Positions 10,902 through 22,510 of a DNA stretch of 64,000 nucleotides are shown in pieces. Numbering within the stretch: position 1 is the stretch's first letter; each line of letters starts with the position of its first letter. Made by a program: the position numbers and the translations under genes. The DNA is from Tetrastigma voinierianum. Lineage: Eukaryota; Streptophyta; Magnoliopsida; Vitales; Vitaceae. The stretch lies in the NCBI GenBank assembly GCA_016808115.1, contig JAEQBH010002864.1, forward strand, positions 248,001-312,000. The letters run 5' to 3'. The notes under the pieces were generated by a model, which searched no databases, was not told the origin of the DNA, and worked only from the letters and a program-made list of their open reading frames with translations.

Positions 10902-13900
10902 TGTAGACCCTCAATTTTCATTCCTCAGCACTTGCATTTATCCTATGGGTAGTCAGCATTCCCCCCATCATTCTCATATAACACCATTAGTGGCCCTTTA
11001 GGTTTACCGTCTCAAGCCTCGGTATGGCAGGTCCATTAAGTGCGATGCTCACTTTAAAGTGTCATCGTGGCTTCTTTTTAGTTATTGGCATCGTGTCATA
11101 GGAAGCAAATGCACCCCCCCCCCTTCCCCTCTCCCGAGGTTTCGGGCCCAATCGTAATTTATCGAGTAAGGTAAATTCGGGCACTCGAACTCTGTTTCGA
11201 CAGACTCCTGTCCGAACTCTAATCGCGGCGCCGTTTGTTTTTTTGGATTCCTTATTTGCCAAGGAGGTTTTTGGTAAAAATTCATAATTTTTGTCAACCG
11301 TTTTACCAATCAGTTTGATTGGTTCGTCGGGGCAGTACATATACAACACTGTTTTTTGGGTGATTTTGGCGAGCACTTCTCCTTGTTTCGATCATATCTC
11401 CCTCATCCGAACTTGGAATTGTGCACCATTTTTTTGTTGGTCTCCTTATTTTTCAGGGAACATTTTGTCAAAATTTCATAATTTTCTCAATCGCCTGACC
11501 GGTTGGTATTCGTCTAACAGTTTGCTCGCCTTGTGTGGAGCGCCGATTTTTAGGATTTTGGAGCCCAAAACCCATATGGATTGCGCCCATATGCTCCAAA
11601 TCGTCTTGGGTAGTATTTTTAATGTCCATTTTGGGCTTTGTCTGTGTTACATGTTCCACCATGAATCCAAGTGATACTTGGTGGTGAAGCAAGTCGAAAA
11701 CTTGTGGATAGTCGCCAGTATGGAAATGAGGAGGGGAGTTAATGGGAAGTCGATTCCAAGGGATGATCGAGCTCTTTCCGCAGCTTGAAGGTGGAAACAC
11801 CAGTTAGGTACAGAGGCTGAGGTGGGAATCAATATAAAAGAGCAGAAAGATCAAAGTGGAAGCGGACCTTAGCACTTTCCTGCTCTGATGCACATTTGCC
11901 GATTTTTTTTGACGCTTAGCTCGATTTTTTTCTCTCGCATTTCCCCTGGAAGAGGTAAGAAATGTGACCGCTCCACTCTATTCTTTAAGGGATATTCTGA
12001 TCAAATTTGATGGTTTTCCCTCAACCATTTGAACCGGTTTTCACGCTCATACGTGAGAGCCGCTACCGCTTCGCTGGTAGTCCCAGCTTTTAGAAAACAA
12101 TCTATGAGCTTGGTTGGTTCTCACTCATCCGAGCCGAGAATCATGCACCATTTGTTTTTAGTTTCCCTATTCTTTATGGATATTTTGATCAAATTTGAGT
12201 TTTAACTGATGAACCGTTTTCGCCATACGTGAGAGCTTGCTCAATAGTTTCTGGCCAAGGGGGCCCCAAGCTGGAAAACAACAGTTTGTTTCGATTAGTT
12301 CTCACTCATCCGAGCTGAGAATCATGTACCGTTTGTTTTTTTAGTTTCCCTATTCTTTAAGGGATATTCTGACCAAATTTGAGGTTTTTTCTCAACCATT
12401 TGAACCAGATTTCACGCTCATACATGAGAGCCGCTCAATAGCTCGTTTTGGGCAAGCCTTAGCTTTAGAAAACAACGGATTGTTTGGATCGGTTCTCACT
12501 CATTCGAGCTGAGAATCAATCACCGTTTGTTTTGTTAGATTCCTGACTCCTTGAGGAAGGTTCTGACTAATTTTGAGAAATTTTCCCAACCGGCTCAACT
12601 GGTTAGGAAACCGGATTAGTTGGTTCATGAAGTTCAGTTTTCTAGAACAGCAGTTAGGGCACTTTGCCTTGCCTGATCGGGTTCTCGCTCATCCGAGATG
12701 AGAATCAATCACCGTTTATTTTTTTTGGATTCTTGACTCCTTGAGGAAGGTTCTGAAAATTTTTTAGAATTGTTCCCAACCGGCTCAACTGGTTAGGAAA
12801 CTCGGATCGCTTGGTCTTGCGGTGTTCACTTTTCTATGAACAAAGAGTTAGGCACTTTGCCTTGTTTGGATTGGTTCTCGCTCATCCGAGCTGATAATCA
12901 ATCACTGTTTATTTTGTTGGATTCCTGACTCTGTGAGGAAGGTTATGAAAATTTTTGAGATCTTTTCTCAACCGGATGGACTGGTTGGGAAACCAAACCA
13001 TCTGCTTCATCGATTCTCGTCATTTGAATGCCAGCTTGGGGTACTTTGCTTTATTGTGCCTGCTCTGGTCATTCTAGTTTAATTGCACTCTGCTATTTTT
13101 TTGATTCTTAAATCCTCTGAGGAAGGTTTTGAAATGTTTTGAGATATTTTCTCAACCATCTGGACCTGTTGGGAAATCGAAACCAAGAGTTCACTGGGTC
13201 TTCTATTTTGTCTAACAAAGAAGCCAGGTACTTTGCTTTGTGTCTGCTTCTGGTCATTCGGAGTCAGAATTGCACTCCGTTTGTTTTGTTGGATTTATGA
13301 CTTTGCGAGGAAGGTTCTGAAAAATTTTGAGAACTTCTCTCAACTGGCTATACCGGCTAGAAACCTGATTCGCGGCTCATTAGGTTCTTTTTTTTTAGAA
13401 ATAGCGCTTACGTGATTTTCTATTGTTTTGCTGGGATCTCATTCATTCGGGTGTCGAATTGGGTAATAATCGTTTGTTTTGGTTTCACTGTAAGTAATGT
13501 TCGAAAATTTTCGTAATTGTTCTCAACCAGACTGACTGCTGGGAACCGGATTAGCCGCCTTTGTCGGGTTTTGGTGGGTCGGCCCGATTTCGGGGCTTAA
13601 TTGAAGCCCGACCTTAGGAGTCCAAAACATTCTACCTGCAATGCTGTAGGGCTACGTTTGGGGTCTGAAATGGGGTTTATTTCAGGTTAATGTGGTTCCA
13701 TTTTTGATTCGTAAGAATTAGGGTCTATGCAGGTCTCAAAGGGTGGCTAGTTAAGCAATAGTAGTCTAGTGTTTTGCTCCAGACCACCCTTTTGGCTTTA
13801 CGAATAGACATGTTTCAGATAGTTGGACAAGTGTTGTAGCATCAATGAGTGGCTGATGCAATGTATGGTTTCTCCCGGTCATTTGCTTTTGATATTTAAT

Positions 13901-14508
13901 TTGAGAACAAGATGCCTAAACGTGCGTACTAACCTTCCCTTTACAGCCAGTTAGGGACCATAGGAATGTGCTTTAATGTCTGGGTAATGAATTCACAATG
14001 ATGCTTGTGGTTTGAGTGTCATGCATGCTTATGTTCATGGCTAACCTTATGCAAGACGGTTCAGGACCATGTGTACGCCACTACTTTCCCTTTGGTTGAG
14101 TGTTCTAGCATGTTAGATACCAATTAGGGTCAGGGTGTGATCCGTTGTATGTTTTAGCCTAGAGACTATCCGATCTTTGACCCATATGCTCCACATACCC
14201 AATTCAAAGAGTAGGCATTTAGTTTCGCCCAGAGGGTGCTACCATGTGTGAGGTACCTTCTCGATAGGTAATCCGATCCCTAATCTAAAATCTAGTTTTC
14301 GTAGACCCTTTTTTTTTTTTTCATACTGTAGTCCTTATGGTTTTTTTTGTTTCATTTTATTTTCCTTTATAAAATAAAAATAAAAGTAAGTGGCGACCTT
14401 AAAGAAAAATTGTTCCTCCTGGGACTCCGATTTTCCAAAAACTTGAAAATCAACCCACATTTTTTCTTTTCATTTAAAAGTCGAGTCGCACTACCGTGGA
14501 TCGGGTGT
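10902..14508 (+). repeat. Tat-like 3' LTR, ~3.6 kb, copy 1
   Basis: It starts TGTAGACCCTC after a purine tract and matches 60,733-64,000. Its middle is an array of ~185-bp tandem repeats (11,140-13,560). The tail (13,560-14,508) holds a T-run at 14,310-14,322 and sequence resembling LTR ends of plant Tat families ('gtcgagtcgcac'). The right boundary is approximate. No matching primer site follows; instead the pol region of a different Tat family begins. That supports reading this as a 3' LTR whose element inserted into, or was joined to, that other element. Confidence 0.65.
11140..13560 (+). repeat. ~185-bp tandem repeat array inside the Tat LTR, copy 1
   Basis: About a dozen diverged units. 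Each carries 'tcatccgagctgagaatca'-like and 'accgtttgtttt' words, then a line of the type 'tgaggaaggttctgaaaa', then 'tctcaaccggct'. Anchors recur near 12,124, 12,306, 12,490, 12,672, 12,878, 13,065, 13,252 and 13,440. The same array occupies about 60,990-63,350 in copy 2. No coding capacity is evident. Confidence 0.75.
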
Positions 14509-14519
14509 ATTCACACTGA

Positions 14520-15860
14520 TAGACGGATACCAAATGAAAGCACCTCCCTCGGGCCTCACAAACATCAACAACGAAGAAATTCCTCCCAGCTGATGACTAC
14601 ACCGAAATGGGATGGACCCCATTCGGGACTAATTGCTTAACAGACATTGCCAATCAATCTGAATGAGGCATCTAAACTAAGAGCAAGGTCAGCTAGATTC
14701 GCTTTTTTGTGGGGGAACCCTTTATAAACGGGGTTTTTCTGCACCCCTCCTCAAATGCATAGGAAAGGAAGATGCCAACTACATACTCAGAGAGGTGCAC
14801 GAAGGCATCTGTGGCAACCATATCGGAACTCGGGCCTTGGCAGGAAAAACCCTGAGGCAAGGGTATTATTGGCCCACAATGCTTAAAGACACCACGAAAT
14901 TGGTCAGAAAATGAAAATTTTGTCAAGAGCATGCCAAGATCTCCCACCTCCCATCCGAGCCACTGACCCCGATCATAAGCCCATGGCCTTTCAAAAGAGG
15001 AGGATTAGACATACTTCAGCCCCCGCCCATTGAAAAGGTCAAATTCGCCATCAGAGGACTACTTCACTAAGTGGGCAGAGGCCGAGCCATTAGCAACAAT
15101 CACCGAGCAAAAAGTACGTAACTTCGCTTGGCGTTCCATAATATGCAGATTCAGAATCCCAAAAGCATTGGTATTTGATAATGGAAAGCATATCGACAAC
15201 CTCAAATTTAAGAACTTTTGCGCCGAGCTCGGAATCAAGAATTATTATTCGTCCCCAGCTCATCCGCAGTCTAACTTAATGCGTGTCACTATATGGACTC
15301 AAGGCAAAAGACTAAAGACTAAGCCGAAAAACCCAAAGGGAAAATGGGTAGAATACCCTCCCCGAGGTAAATTATGGGCGTACTAAACCACGCCGCAAGT
15401 CCAACCCGAGAAACTAAGTTTGCCTTAGCATTTGGCAATCGGTACAGAGCCCCATCGGTGGCTCCGCTTAAGTCACTCAAGGTCGAGTTCGCAAATGCCG
15501 AGCACAACGAGGAGTCTCTCCGCTTAAACCTTGATCTCCTGGAGGAGAAACGAGAGCAAGCTCTGAAACGCGCTGAGGACTACCAACGAAAAATAGCAAG
15601 GTACTATGATCGAAAGGTCAGGCCTAATAGTTTTAAGCCCGGTGACCTAGTGCTCAAAAAACTCCTGCCAGAAGGGGAAAGACCTTAATTAATGGAAATT
15701 AGACCCAACTGGAGGGGACCCTATATCAGACACGGATAATCCGAATTCGACAACTATAAGCTTCAAAACATAAGAGGGAAAGACCTTGCATCACTCCCGA
15801 ATGTCGAGCACCCCGCGCGACCCATAAACCCAGATTGTATCAGCTTAATAAAGCGCAATA
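14520..15860 (+). pseudogene. Tat/Ogre-type pol fragment: integrase of a second Tat family
   Basis: Remnant of the RNase H-integrase linker and integrase. Around 14,680-14,780 is the linker before the zinc-binding domain. 'REVHEGICGNHIGTRALAG' and 'LRQGYYWPTMLKD' (14,790-14,890) form the HHCC region, but the first cysteine of the CC pair is lost by a stop. The core keeps 'DYFTKWAEAEPLATIT' (first Asp, 15,060-15,110) and 'VFDNGKHIDN' (second Asp, ~15,170-15,200). 'IKNYYSSPAHPQSN' follows, and the segment with the catalytic Glu is disrupted. The C-terminal part, with 'NLDLLEEKREQALKRAEDYQ' (15,520-15,590) and 'FKPGDLVLKKLLPEG', is well kept. Several frameshifts and stops make it inactive. It lacks gag, protease and RT in this window. 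Confidence 0.85.
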
Positions 15861-16600
15861 GTTCTACTGCTCAAATAATCACAGGTTTGGCTTCGGCCTC
15901 GCTCTACTCTTGTAAATCATAAAGAAAGAACCAGGGAACTCGGTTTATCAGAAATCCACGGGGCTAGCAAGGGCCCTAGAAAGTTACATGAAACATTAGA
16001 CAAGTATATGTGTTCCCAAAATATTGTACTTTTATTTTAGGGAATTATAGTTATTCTAGAAAATTACAATCAACAAAACCGTTCTCTACATCTCAGAAAA
16101 TTACGACCAAAGAACAACTACAGAAAACCACAAGAAAGAGAAAAATGAAGTCGGAAAAAGAGAAAAGAGGGGAGGAGAGGTATAGCATATGAAACGGGAC
16201 TTCAAGCATTCAACATGCCGCCCCCTCCAAACGTGTTCCCTAACCCAACTCCAACAAATGGCAGGATTAGGGAACAACACAACTCCCACAAATGGCAAGA
16301 CTAGAGAACAATACAACTCCAACAAATGGCAGAACAACGAAACCAAACGTTAGCCTATGACCACCAAACAGACTTCGCGTGGTGATAATCAAACCCTGAA
16401 GCTTCATCATGTTTCAACTCCGAGAATGGGCGGCTGTGAAGGAAAATCTAGAGCTACGGGATAACATACACCTCGAAGGAAGGCGGTTATTTATAAAGAA
16501 GCCTGGACACCATGGGAAGTCACACAGTCTGTTTCGATTCTCCATAGACCGGCATTAAAACTACGTGCACTTTCCCAAGGGAAGGAAGACGAAAAAACCA
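15861..16600 (+). other. 3' untranslated region of the second Tat family
   Basis: Non-coding sequence after the pol stop. It contains three spaced copies of 'aactcc(c/a)acaaatggca' near 16,245-16,335 and no supported ORF. It leads into the GAGCC minisatellite, as expected for a Tat 3' region. Confidence 0.5.
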
Positions 16601-16607
16601 CGGAGCT

Positions 16608-17460
16608 CGGATATTAAAGAGCCACGTAGCTCAGAGTGCAAAAGAGCCATGGAGCTTAGTTCAATAAGAGCCCAAGAAATAGCTTGTTAAGAGCCACGAG
16701 TTTAATCCAAAGGAGCCACAGCTTCACTTATTAAGAGCCACGGCTTAGTTTGCTTCAAGAGCCATGTAGCTCGAATCCAAAGGAGCCAAGAAGCCTGGCC
16801 ATAAGAGCCACGTGAGTTGGTTCACAAAATCCATGTAGCTCAGAGTGCAAAAGAGCCATGGAGCTCAGTTCAATAAGAGCCCAATAGATTAGTCTGTCAA
16901 GAGCCACATAGCTCATAATCCAAAGGAGCCAAGAAGCTCAGTTTGCTAAGAGCCACGAAGCTCAGTTTGTCAAGAGCCACATAGCTCATAATCCAAAGGA
17001 GCCAAGAAGCTTAGTTTCAAGAGCCCTGGCTCTGGCTGTCAAGAGCCACGAGCTCATAATCCAAAGGAGCCAAGAAGCCTGGGCTTTGCTGGCAGAGCCG
17101 CACAGTCAGGCCATCAAAAGCCATGTAGCTAGAGTCCAAATGAGCCATGAAGCCTGGCCATAAGAGCCTAACAGCTTAGCAAAAGGCGTAGCCCTCGACC
17201 CCTCAATAGTTCCAGAGCTCTGACATTAAAGAGCCACGTAGCTCGAATCCATGAGCCAAGAAGCCAAGTGTTAAGAGCCACGTAGCTCGGGCCTCGTCAA
17301 GAGCCATGTAGCTCGTAGTCCCGGAAGAGCCCAAAGGGCTCGCTTGTTAAGAGCCCAAAGAGCTCGAGGAGCCAAGCACCGCCTTCAATAAGAGTCACGT
17401 AGTTGAGTTTACTAAGAGCCCAGCCCGGGGCCTTAAGAGCCACGTAGCTCGTGACGCCTA
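16608..17460 (+). repeat. GAGCC/GAGCTC minisatellite (~24 bp, ~48-bp dimers)
   Basis: Alternating units of the type 'aagagccacgtagctcg' plus 'aatccaaaggagccaagaag' and 'ctcagtttgtcaagagccac', repeated more than 15 times with deletions. The dimer period is about 46-48 bp. Each half contains a GAGCC next to an AGCTC, giving many imperfect inverted pairs. It lies between pol and the antisense ORF of the Tat fragment. Confidence 0.8.
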
Positions 17461-18009
17461 AGATCAAACAACTCGGCTTATTAAAGGAGATAACAGTCCG
17501 AAGCCTCGGCAGCCAAGTTGTAAAATAAGATGGTAAAGAAGACGAATTGTCTAAAGGTTTTAAAGGAAAATATCCGCAGATCGACAAAAAATCAGTCAAC
17601 ATGTAAGTCCAAGGCTTAAAGCCCTGGTTAACGTATCAAGGTAACCCAGTGAAAAGCCTAAATGTCCCATAGACTCGAGCAAATTTCGCTGTTCGAACCT
17701 CAAACTGTGTAAGTTAGAAGGTGAAGTCCCAACAACGAGGTAGAGAATCGACTACAGAGCCTCAATCTGTGTTCAACAAGGGAGAGGGAACAGAGTCGGG
17801 CACTGGAAGACACCACGGTCCCGTTTCATCGCCAAAGCCGATTCTTCCGCTCCCTTAGTAGGAACTTGAAAGTTGAAATTCAAAACCAAAAACCTAATAC
17901 TGCGCCTAAAAGCAAGCAACCCTGAGGCCTGAAGGTACGTGGCCTCGTCGCACCCATCACTTTCCTTTGGATCACTCAAGGCCTCCCGCTCTCAAGATCT
18001 TCGAAGCCC
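17461..18009. other. Spacer between minisatellite and antisense ORF
   Basis: Diverged sequence with no clear gene. Small minus-strand frames (for example 17,773-17,979) may be the distal end of the antisense ORF, but no recognisable motif supports this. Confidence 0.35.
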
Positions 18010-19756
18010 ATGACATTCTCACCAGCGCTCCACAGAGCTCATGGCCTCCGGATTTGGTCGACTGACTTAATGTCGTGGCTTTTGCGCGTAGCTCGTCCCG
18101 ACTCCATCGCAGCTCGCCCCGCCACCGCGTACCGGGCCCCCCGATCACCCGCAGCTGCCCCTATCGGGCCTCGTAGCTGTCCTGAACCCGCCAGCCCCGA
18201 CCCTTCTTTTCTTTATCTTTCGCCTCAAGCCACATTCGTGGTGTGCTTTAGGTCAAATTCATGCTTCACGACATCCTCGGTAAGGCGCTACATCCGAGCT
18301 CGAAGGTTAGCCGTCTCGGAGGTCAAGGAGGCAACCTTGGCCTTATACACCTTCACTACTCTAGCAAAGCCCTCGATAAAGATGGCCCTCCTCACCAGGC
18401 TTTTCATATAGGTACTATCCGCAAAGAACGAGATAAAATTAATGGATAGTTTGAAACAAAGGTGGAATGGACAAATAAAGGCGTCTAAACATACGGTGGC
18501 CGCTCCCTGAGGCGATAAGGCCAGAGCCTCCTAAACAGACATGGCATTCGCCTTCTTGAGGTCAGAGTCCCGTAAGATGGATGATACAGGCCCAGCGGCG
18601 AGCTCCGAGTTAGTAAGCAATTTAGTCCTCGTCCCCCGCTCCATAATATCCCTTCCTCTTCCTCCACCGTCGTAGAGGGAGCTTCAAGCCATACCGAGGA
18701 CTCCGAACATAAACGCGTAATCCCCAGAGGAGGCTCAAGGCCTCTCGAAGGATTTTCTGACCACTCACTGACACCCTACTACAGCTGAGGCGCCCGACCT
18801 CCGTCGACTTGGTCAGACGACCCCTGCTCTTTGGCAATCGACGATGGAGAAGAGGCTCCCAGCCTCAGGATCTTACCCCGATTCACAAGGCTGCTCTCGA
18901 GGGGAGCCTGAGCTTTGCGCTTAACGCTTCTCTTCTTCTTTGTCAACGACGACTGGGTCGCCTTCTCTCGAGCGGGTTTCACTGTAAGGCCCCTACGAAG
19001 GCTTCATACGTAGGGCGAGGGCCTCGTATGTGGAGAGGGGTTCACCAAGGCCCGGAATATCCTGATCCGATCCGATCGTACCAGTGGCACCAAGGAGACA
19101 CTTCACAATCAGCCGTCGCTTCGTCTCTAATCGAGGCCTGGACGGAAACCCAAGGTAACATAACCAAAGAAAAGTTAAGAACGCCTCATAACCTATAAAA
19201 GCTAACCCCGACTAGCATAGACGGAAACTCACGCAAATTCTTTGGGGCAGTCCATACTATCGGAATGCCAAGCCGATCCTCTCTAAGCATGTGGTCAGAC
19301 CCCCGCCAGACCCCCGATAAAGAAATAATGCTCCTTCCAATGTTTGTGGGAAGATGGAAGATCATAAATGATCAGCCTAGCGCTGGTCCGTTTGGAAATA
19401 TAAAAAAAGCCCTCTACGGCCCCTTCACACTAAAGAAGTCCTGCAGTAGAGCTATGCTGGGAACCTCGAGGCCATTGTCCTTTAAAAAGACCGTATGACT
19501 CCACCAAAACACCCCGTAAATCGGGAGAAAGCTTGATCGGGCAAACGTTGAAGTGCTCGAAGACATTCTTGACAAAGTAGCGCAGAGGAAAATGGCACTC
19601 ATCTCTCGAAGGCCGCCTCAAAGAAACTGACCATCTTGTGAACCTCGACAATGTAGAAGGTGAGAAGATCAAATCTAGACTTGAACGCCAAGAGGGGTCT
19701 ATAAATGGCAACGAAGGTTTTTTCATAAAGGGCTTGACTTTGATTAGGACCCACAA
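18010..19756 (-). pseudogene. Antisense ORF of Tat element (plant-transposon-like protein), broken
   Basis: Read on minus, this tract encodes a broken protein. N-terminal part (19,430-19,756): 'PLRYFVKNVFEHFNVCPIKL' followed by 'LRGVLVESYGLF'. Next (about 19,320-19,430): 'GAVEGFFYISKR' and 'DLPSSHKHWKEHYFF', matching a domain often seen in plant transposon-associated proteins. A basic low-complexity linker with 'KKKRSVKRKAQAP' lies at ~18,880-18,960. A coiled-coil-like segment with 'VYKAKVASLTSETANLRAR' lies at ~18,290-18,360. Antisense ORFs between pol and the 3' LTR are described for the Tat lineage, and this fits in position and orientation. Its function is unknown. Frameshifts and stops prevent a full product. 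Confidence 0.65.
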
Positions 19757-19804
19757 CGCCCAGATACACGTTGTCGGTCTTTTCCCTACAGCAGCTTGCC
19801 TACT

Positions 19805-19920
19805 TCCTCGATTTATAACAAATTCCTTTTTTCCTTTTTTCCTTTTTTTTATTTTTTTTATTTTCCTTTTCTTTTTCTTTTATATTTCTTACTTTTTTTT
19901 TCTTTTTTTTTTTTTACCGA
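19805..19920 (+). repeat. Pyrimidine-rich low-complexity run
   Basis: Almost only T and C on plus ('ttttccttttttcc' repeated), just before the A+T-rich DNA starts. It marks approximately the right edge of the Tat fragment. Phe-rich ORFs across it are artefacts. Confidence 0.7.
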
Positions 19921-19959
19921 TAAACGTTGCTACCTTCAAAAGCTTAGGATACTTTTCCT

Positions 19960-20873
19960 TCACTCAATAAAATGCAAATCAAAACTTCCCATCATGATCT
20001 TCGCCTAGAAAGAATATACTAAATTATTCTATAAAAAAGTTGTTTATAGATCGAAATAAAGCCGTTATTGTTATTTTTATCATAATATAATTTTAATTAA
20101 AATGAAAATTTAATATGGCAGCAATTTTATTTTAAGTACTTTTACTAGGAACATTTTTCATTAAAATGTTTTTAAAAAATCACTTATAACGGTTTTTATA
20201 CAATATTATAAATAAATTTTCAACCCTCTGTTAAAAAAAAAAACCCGTCATTGATTTTTCAAGTATCTTATAAATATATAAAGTGTTTAACCGTAAAAAA
20301 AAATATTTTAAATAAAACCATACTGGAACTTTAAATAATTATTAAAATTTAATAATCTTTTATCCTCATTTTAGCATTATGTATGCCTTTTAACGATGTT
20401 AGTGTAAATTTGTGTAAACTTTCGATAAAATTAAGGTATACATTTAACACATCCTTATCATTATGTTGAATGTAAAGTTGTGATGAATAAATAAAATAAA
20501 ATAAAATCTTTTATTTTTATCTTAACTTTATTTTTTTTAAATTTATTCTTTTTTTTAAAGGATCTTAAAATCTCATTTACTTTAAAATATTCAAACTAAC
20601 CCCTTATATTATCGAAAAATGAAAATAGACTCATTGTATGTGTATTTTTAAAATTTTATTTAAAATTTAGATTAAGATTAAAAAAAAAATTTAAAATGGT
20701 CATATGGGATGATTATTTTAATTTAAAAAATTAATTTTTTCAAAAATTAATATTGATTTCTTTACATTCTATTTTATTTTTCAAAAATAACTTAAAAAAT
20801 AAATTATTTATCATAATAAATTTTTTTTAATTTATTAGAATTTTTTTTTTGGTGATAATATATGAATTTAACT
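19960..20873. other. A+T-rich intergenic DNA, nothing recognised
   Basis: Very A+T-rich with frequent A and T runs on both strands. I see no ORF, terminal inverted repeat or tandem structure that stands out. Confidence 0.6.
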
Positions 20874-21215
20874 GAGCATCTCCAACCCACTATCTATTTC
20901 TTCTTTTTTAGCCACTTTAGCTAGTCAAATACAAAAAATTCTCTCAAACCCACTCTCTATTCCACTCTCTATTTCTAAGAACTCAATGGTTCACTAAAAT
21001 GTGATATCATCGAGCCCTAAATCTCTCTCTCACATTTTTTCTCTATCTCTATATATGTTTCTACCTTTAAATTATTGCAAGTTAGTGAAAATTGGGTGTA
21101 AATAGAGAGTGTGGTTGAGTAATCTTAAAAAAGTTGCTAGCTAAAATAATGGAATTTAATATTGAGAATATATTTTAAATGAGCTTAATTTGTTGAATGT
21201 GGTTGGAGATGCTCT
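20874..21215. mobile_element. MITE with GAGCATCTCCAACC termini
   Basis: The left end 'gagcatctccaaccc' (20,874-20,888) is the inverse of the right end 'ggttggagatgctct' (21,201-21,215), a 14-bp perfect terminal match. Inside are further inverted words such as 'ctctctatt' and 'aatagagagtg'. At ~340 bp and without an ORF it is a non-autonomous DNA transposon. The superfamily is not assigned because the flanking duplication is unclear. Confidence 0.75.
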
Positions 21216-21934
21216 AATGACATGAGATTTTGTTAGATATTTATTTATTTAAATGATTGAAAATTATTTATCATAATAATTTTATTTTTTGATAAATAAT
21301 TTTTGTATAATATTTTAATACATTTATAAAATATAAAATAAAACTATTCTGATATCATAATATATTTTTAAGTTATTTTAAAAAACAAATTTCATAGACA
21401 AAAATCATCCTCAATGTTAAACTCATATATTATCTACAAAAAAAGTAATTTGTATCTAAATTTTGAGAAAAGTAATCGTTAAATAAAAAACGATTATCCT
21501 ATCTACTCCAATTTGTTTTAAAAAAAAGCTATTTCTTGATTTGTTCAATATTTATATAATGTTTGTATAACATTATAATAAATTTGACGTAAAAATAACA
21601 TTCTAATAAATTTATAAAAATAAAAATAAAAATAAAATTATTATGATAAATGATTTTTTTTCTTAAGTTATTTTTTTAAAAGATAAAATATAATGGAAAA
21701 AAACCATCCTCATTATAAATGTTAAATTTAGATATTATTTATAAAAAAAATAAATTGTCATCTAATGAGTAAATTAATTTTAAATGAAAATAATTATTCT
21801 ATTTAACCAAAAAAAATTAAAAATCAATATTTTAAATTTTATGTAAATTTTAAATAAAAATTTTAAAATATAAAAGAGTCTATTTTCATGTTCTAAATAG
21901 TATAATGGGTTGCCCGATGTCAATTGTGCACATT
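21216..21934. other. A+T-rich intergenic DNA
   Basis: Low-complexity A+T-rich sequence with several short diverged words repeated ('gataaatgattttt', 'aaaaataaaaataaaa'). No feature can be supported. Confidence 0.5.
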
Positions 21935-22075
21935 CCTAACTCTTTTGGTGAAGTGTTCAAAGTTTAAAAATGCAAGACATCCAAAGACGGGTCCTAAGTT
22001 CGAGTCATAATAAAGACAATTTACGACATTATAATAAAGTGCTTAGTTGTAAAAAATAATAATAATAATATAAGG
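21935..22075 (+). mobile_element. Possible tRNA-derived SINE relic
   Basis: A box-A-like stretch 'cttttggtgaagtg' (~21,942) is followed ~55 bp later by a box-B-like 'agttcgagtca' (21,998-22,008). The sequence ends in a short 'aataataataat' tail. Spacing and tail fit a SINE, but both boxes have mismatches. Confidence 0.3.
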
Positions 22076-22510
22076 GATTATTTTTAACATTTCAAAGTGT
22101 AAGGGGCTTGAGTTGGATAATGGCTTTGAAAAAATAGATAACCAATGTTTTAAATAACCAATAAAATAAAATTTTAAAAATCGTAATAGTATCAAAATCA
22201 AATATCCATAATATTCAATTTCTTATATTATCAAAATTAAAAATTCGTAATTTTTTATTTTCTTATCTTATCAAGATTGAAAAATAAATCCTTTAAAAAA
22301 AATTCAAAAATAAATTTAAATATATTGGCCTTTTAATTTTTATTACAACAATGTCATATTTAAATTAAAAGAAAGGTGATTTATTTAATTCTAACTAATT
22401 TTACATTTTGAAAAATATTATACTATTTTCATTTTTTTTAAAAGATAAATTTATTGATTCACGTGAAATACAAAATCAAAATCAAAAGTCTTAAAAACAT
22501 AATGAATTTA

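Noticed and set aside
16608..17460. CRISPR-like alternation of repeats and spacers
   Set aside because: The intervening segments are themselves repeated, so this is a dimeric minisatellite in a plant retrotransposon.
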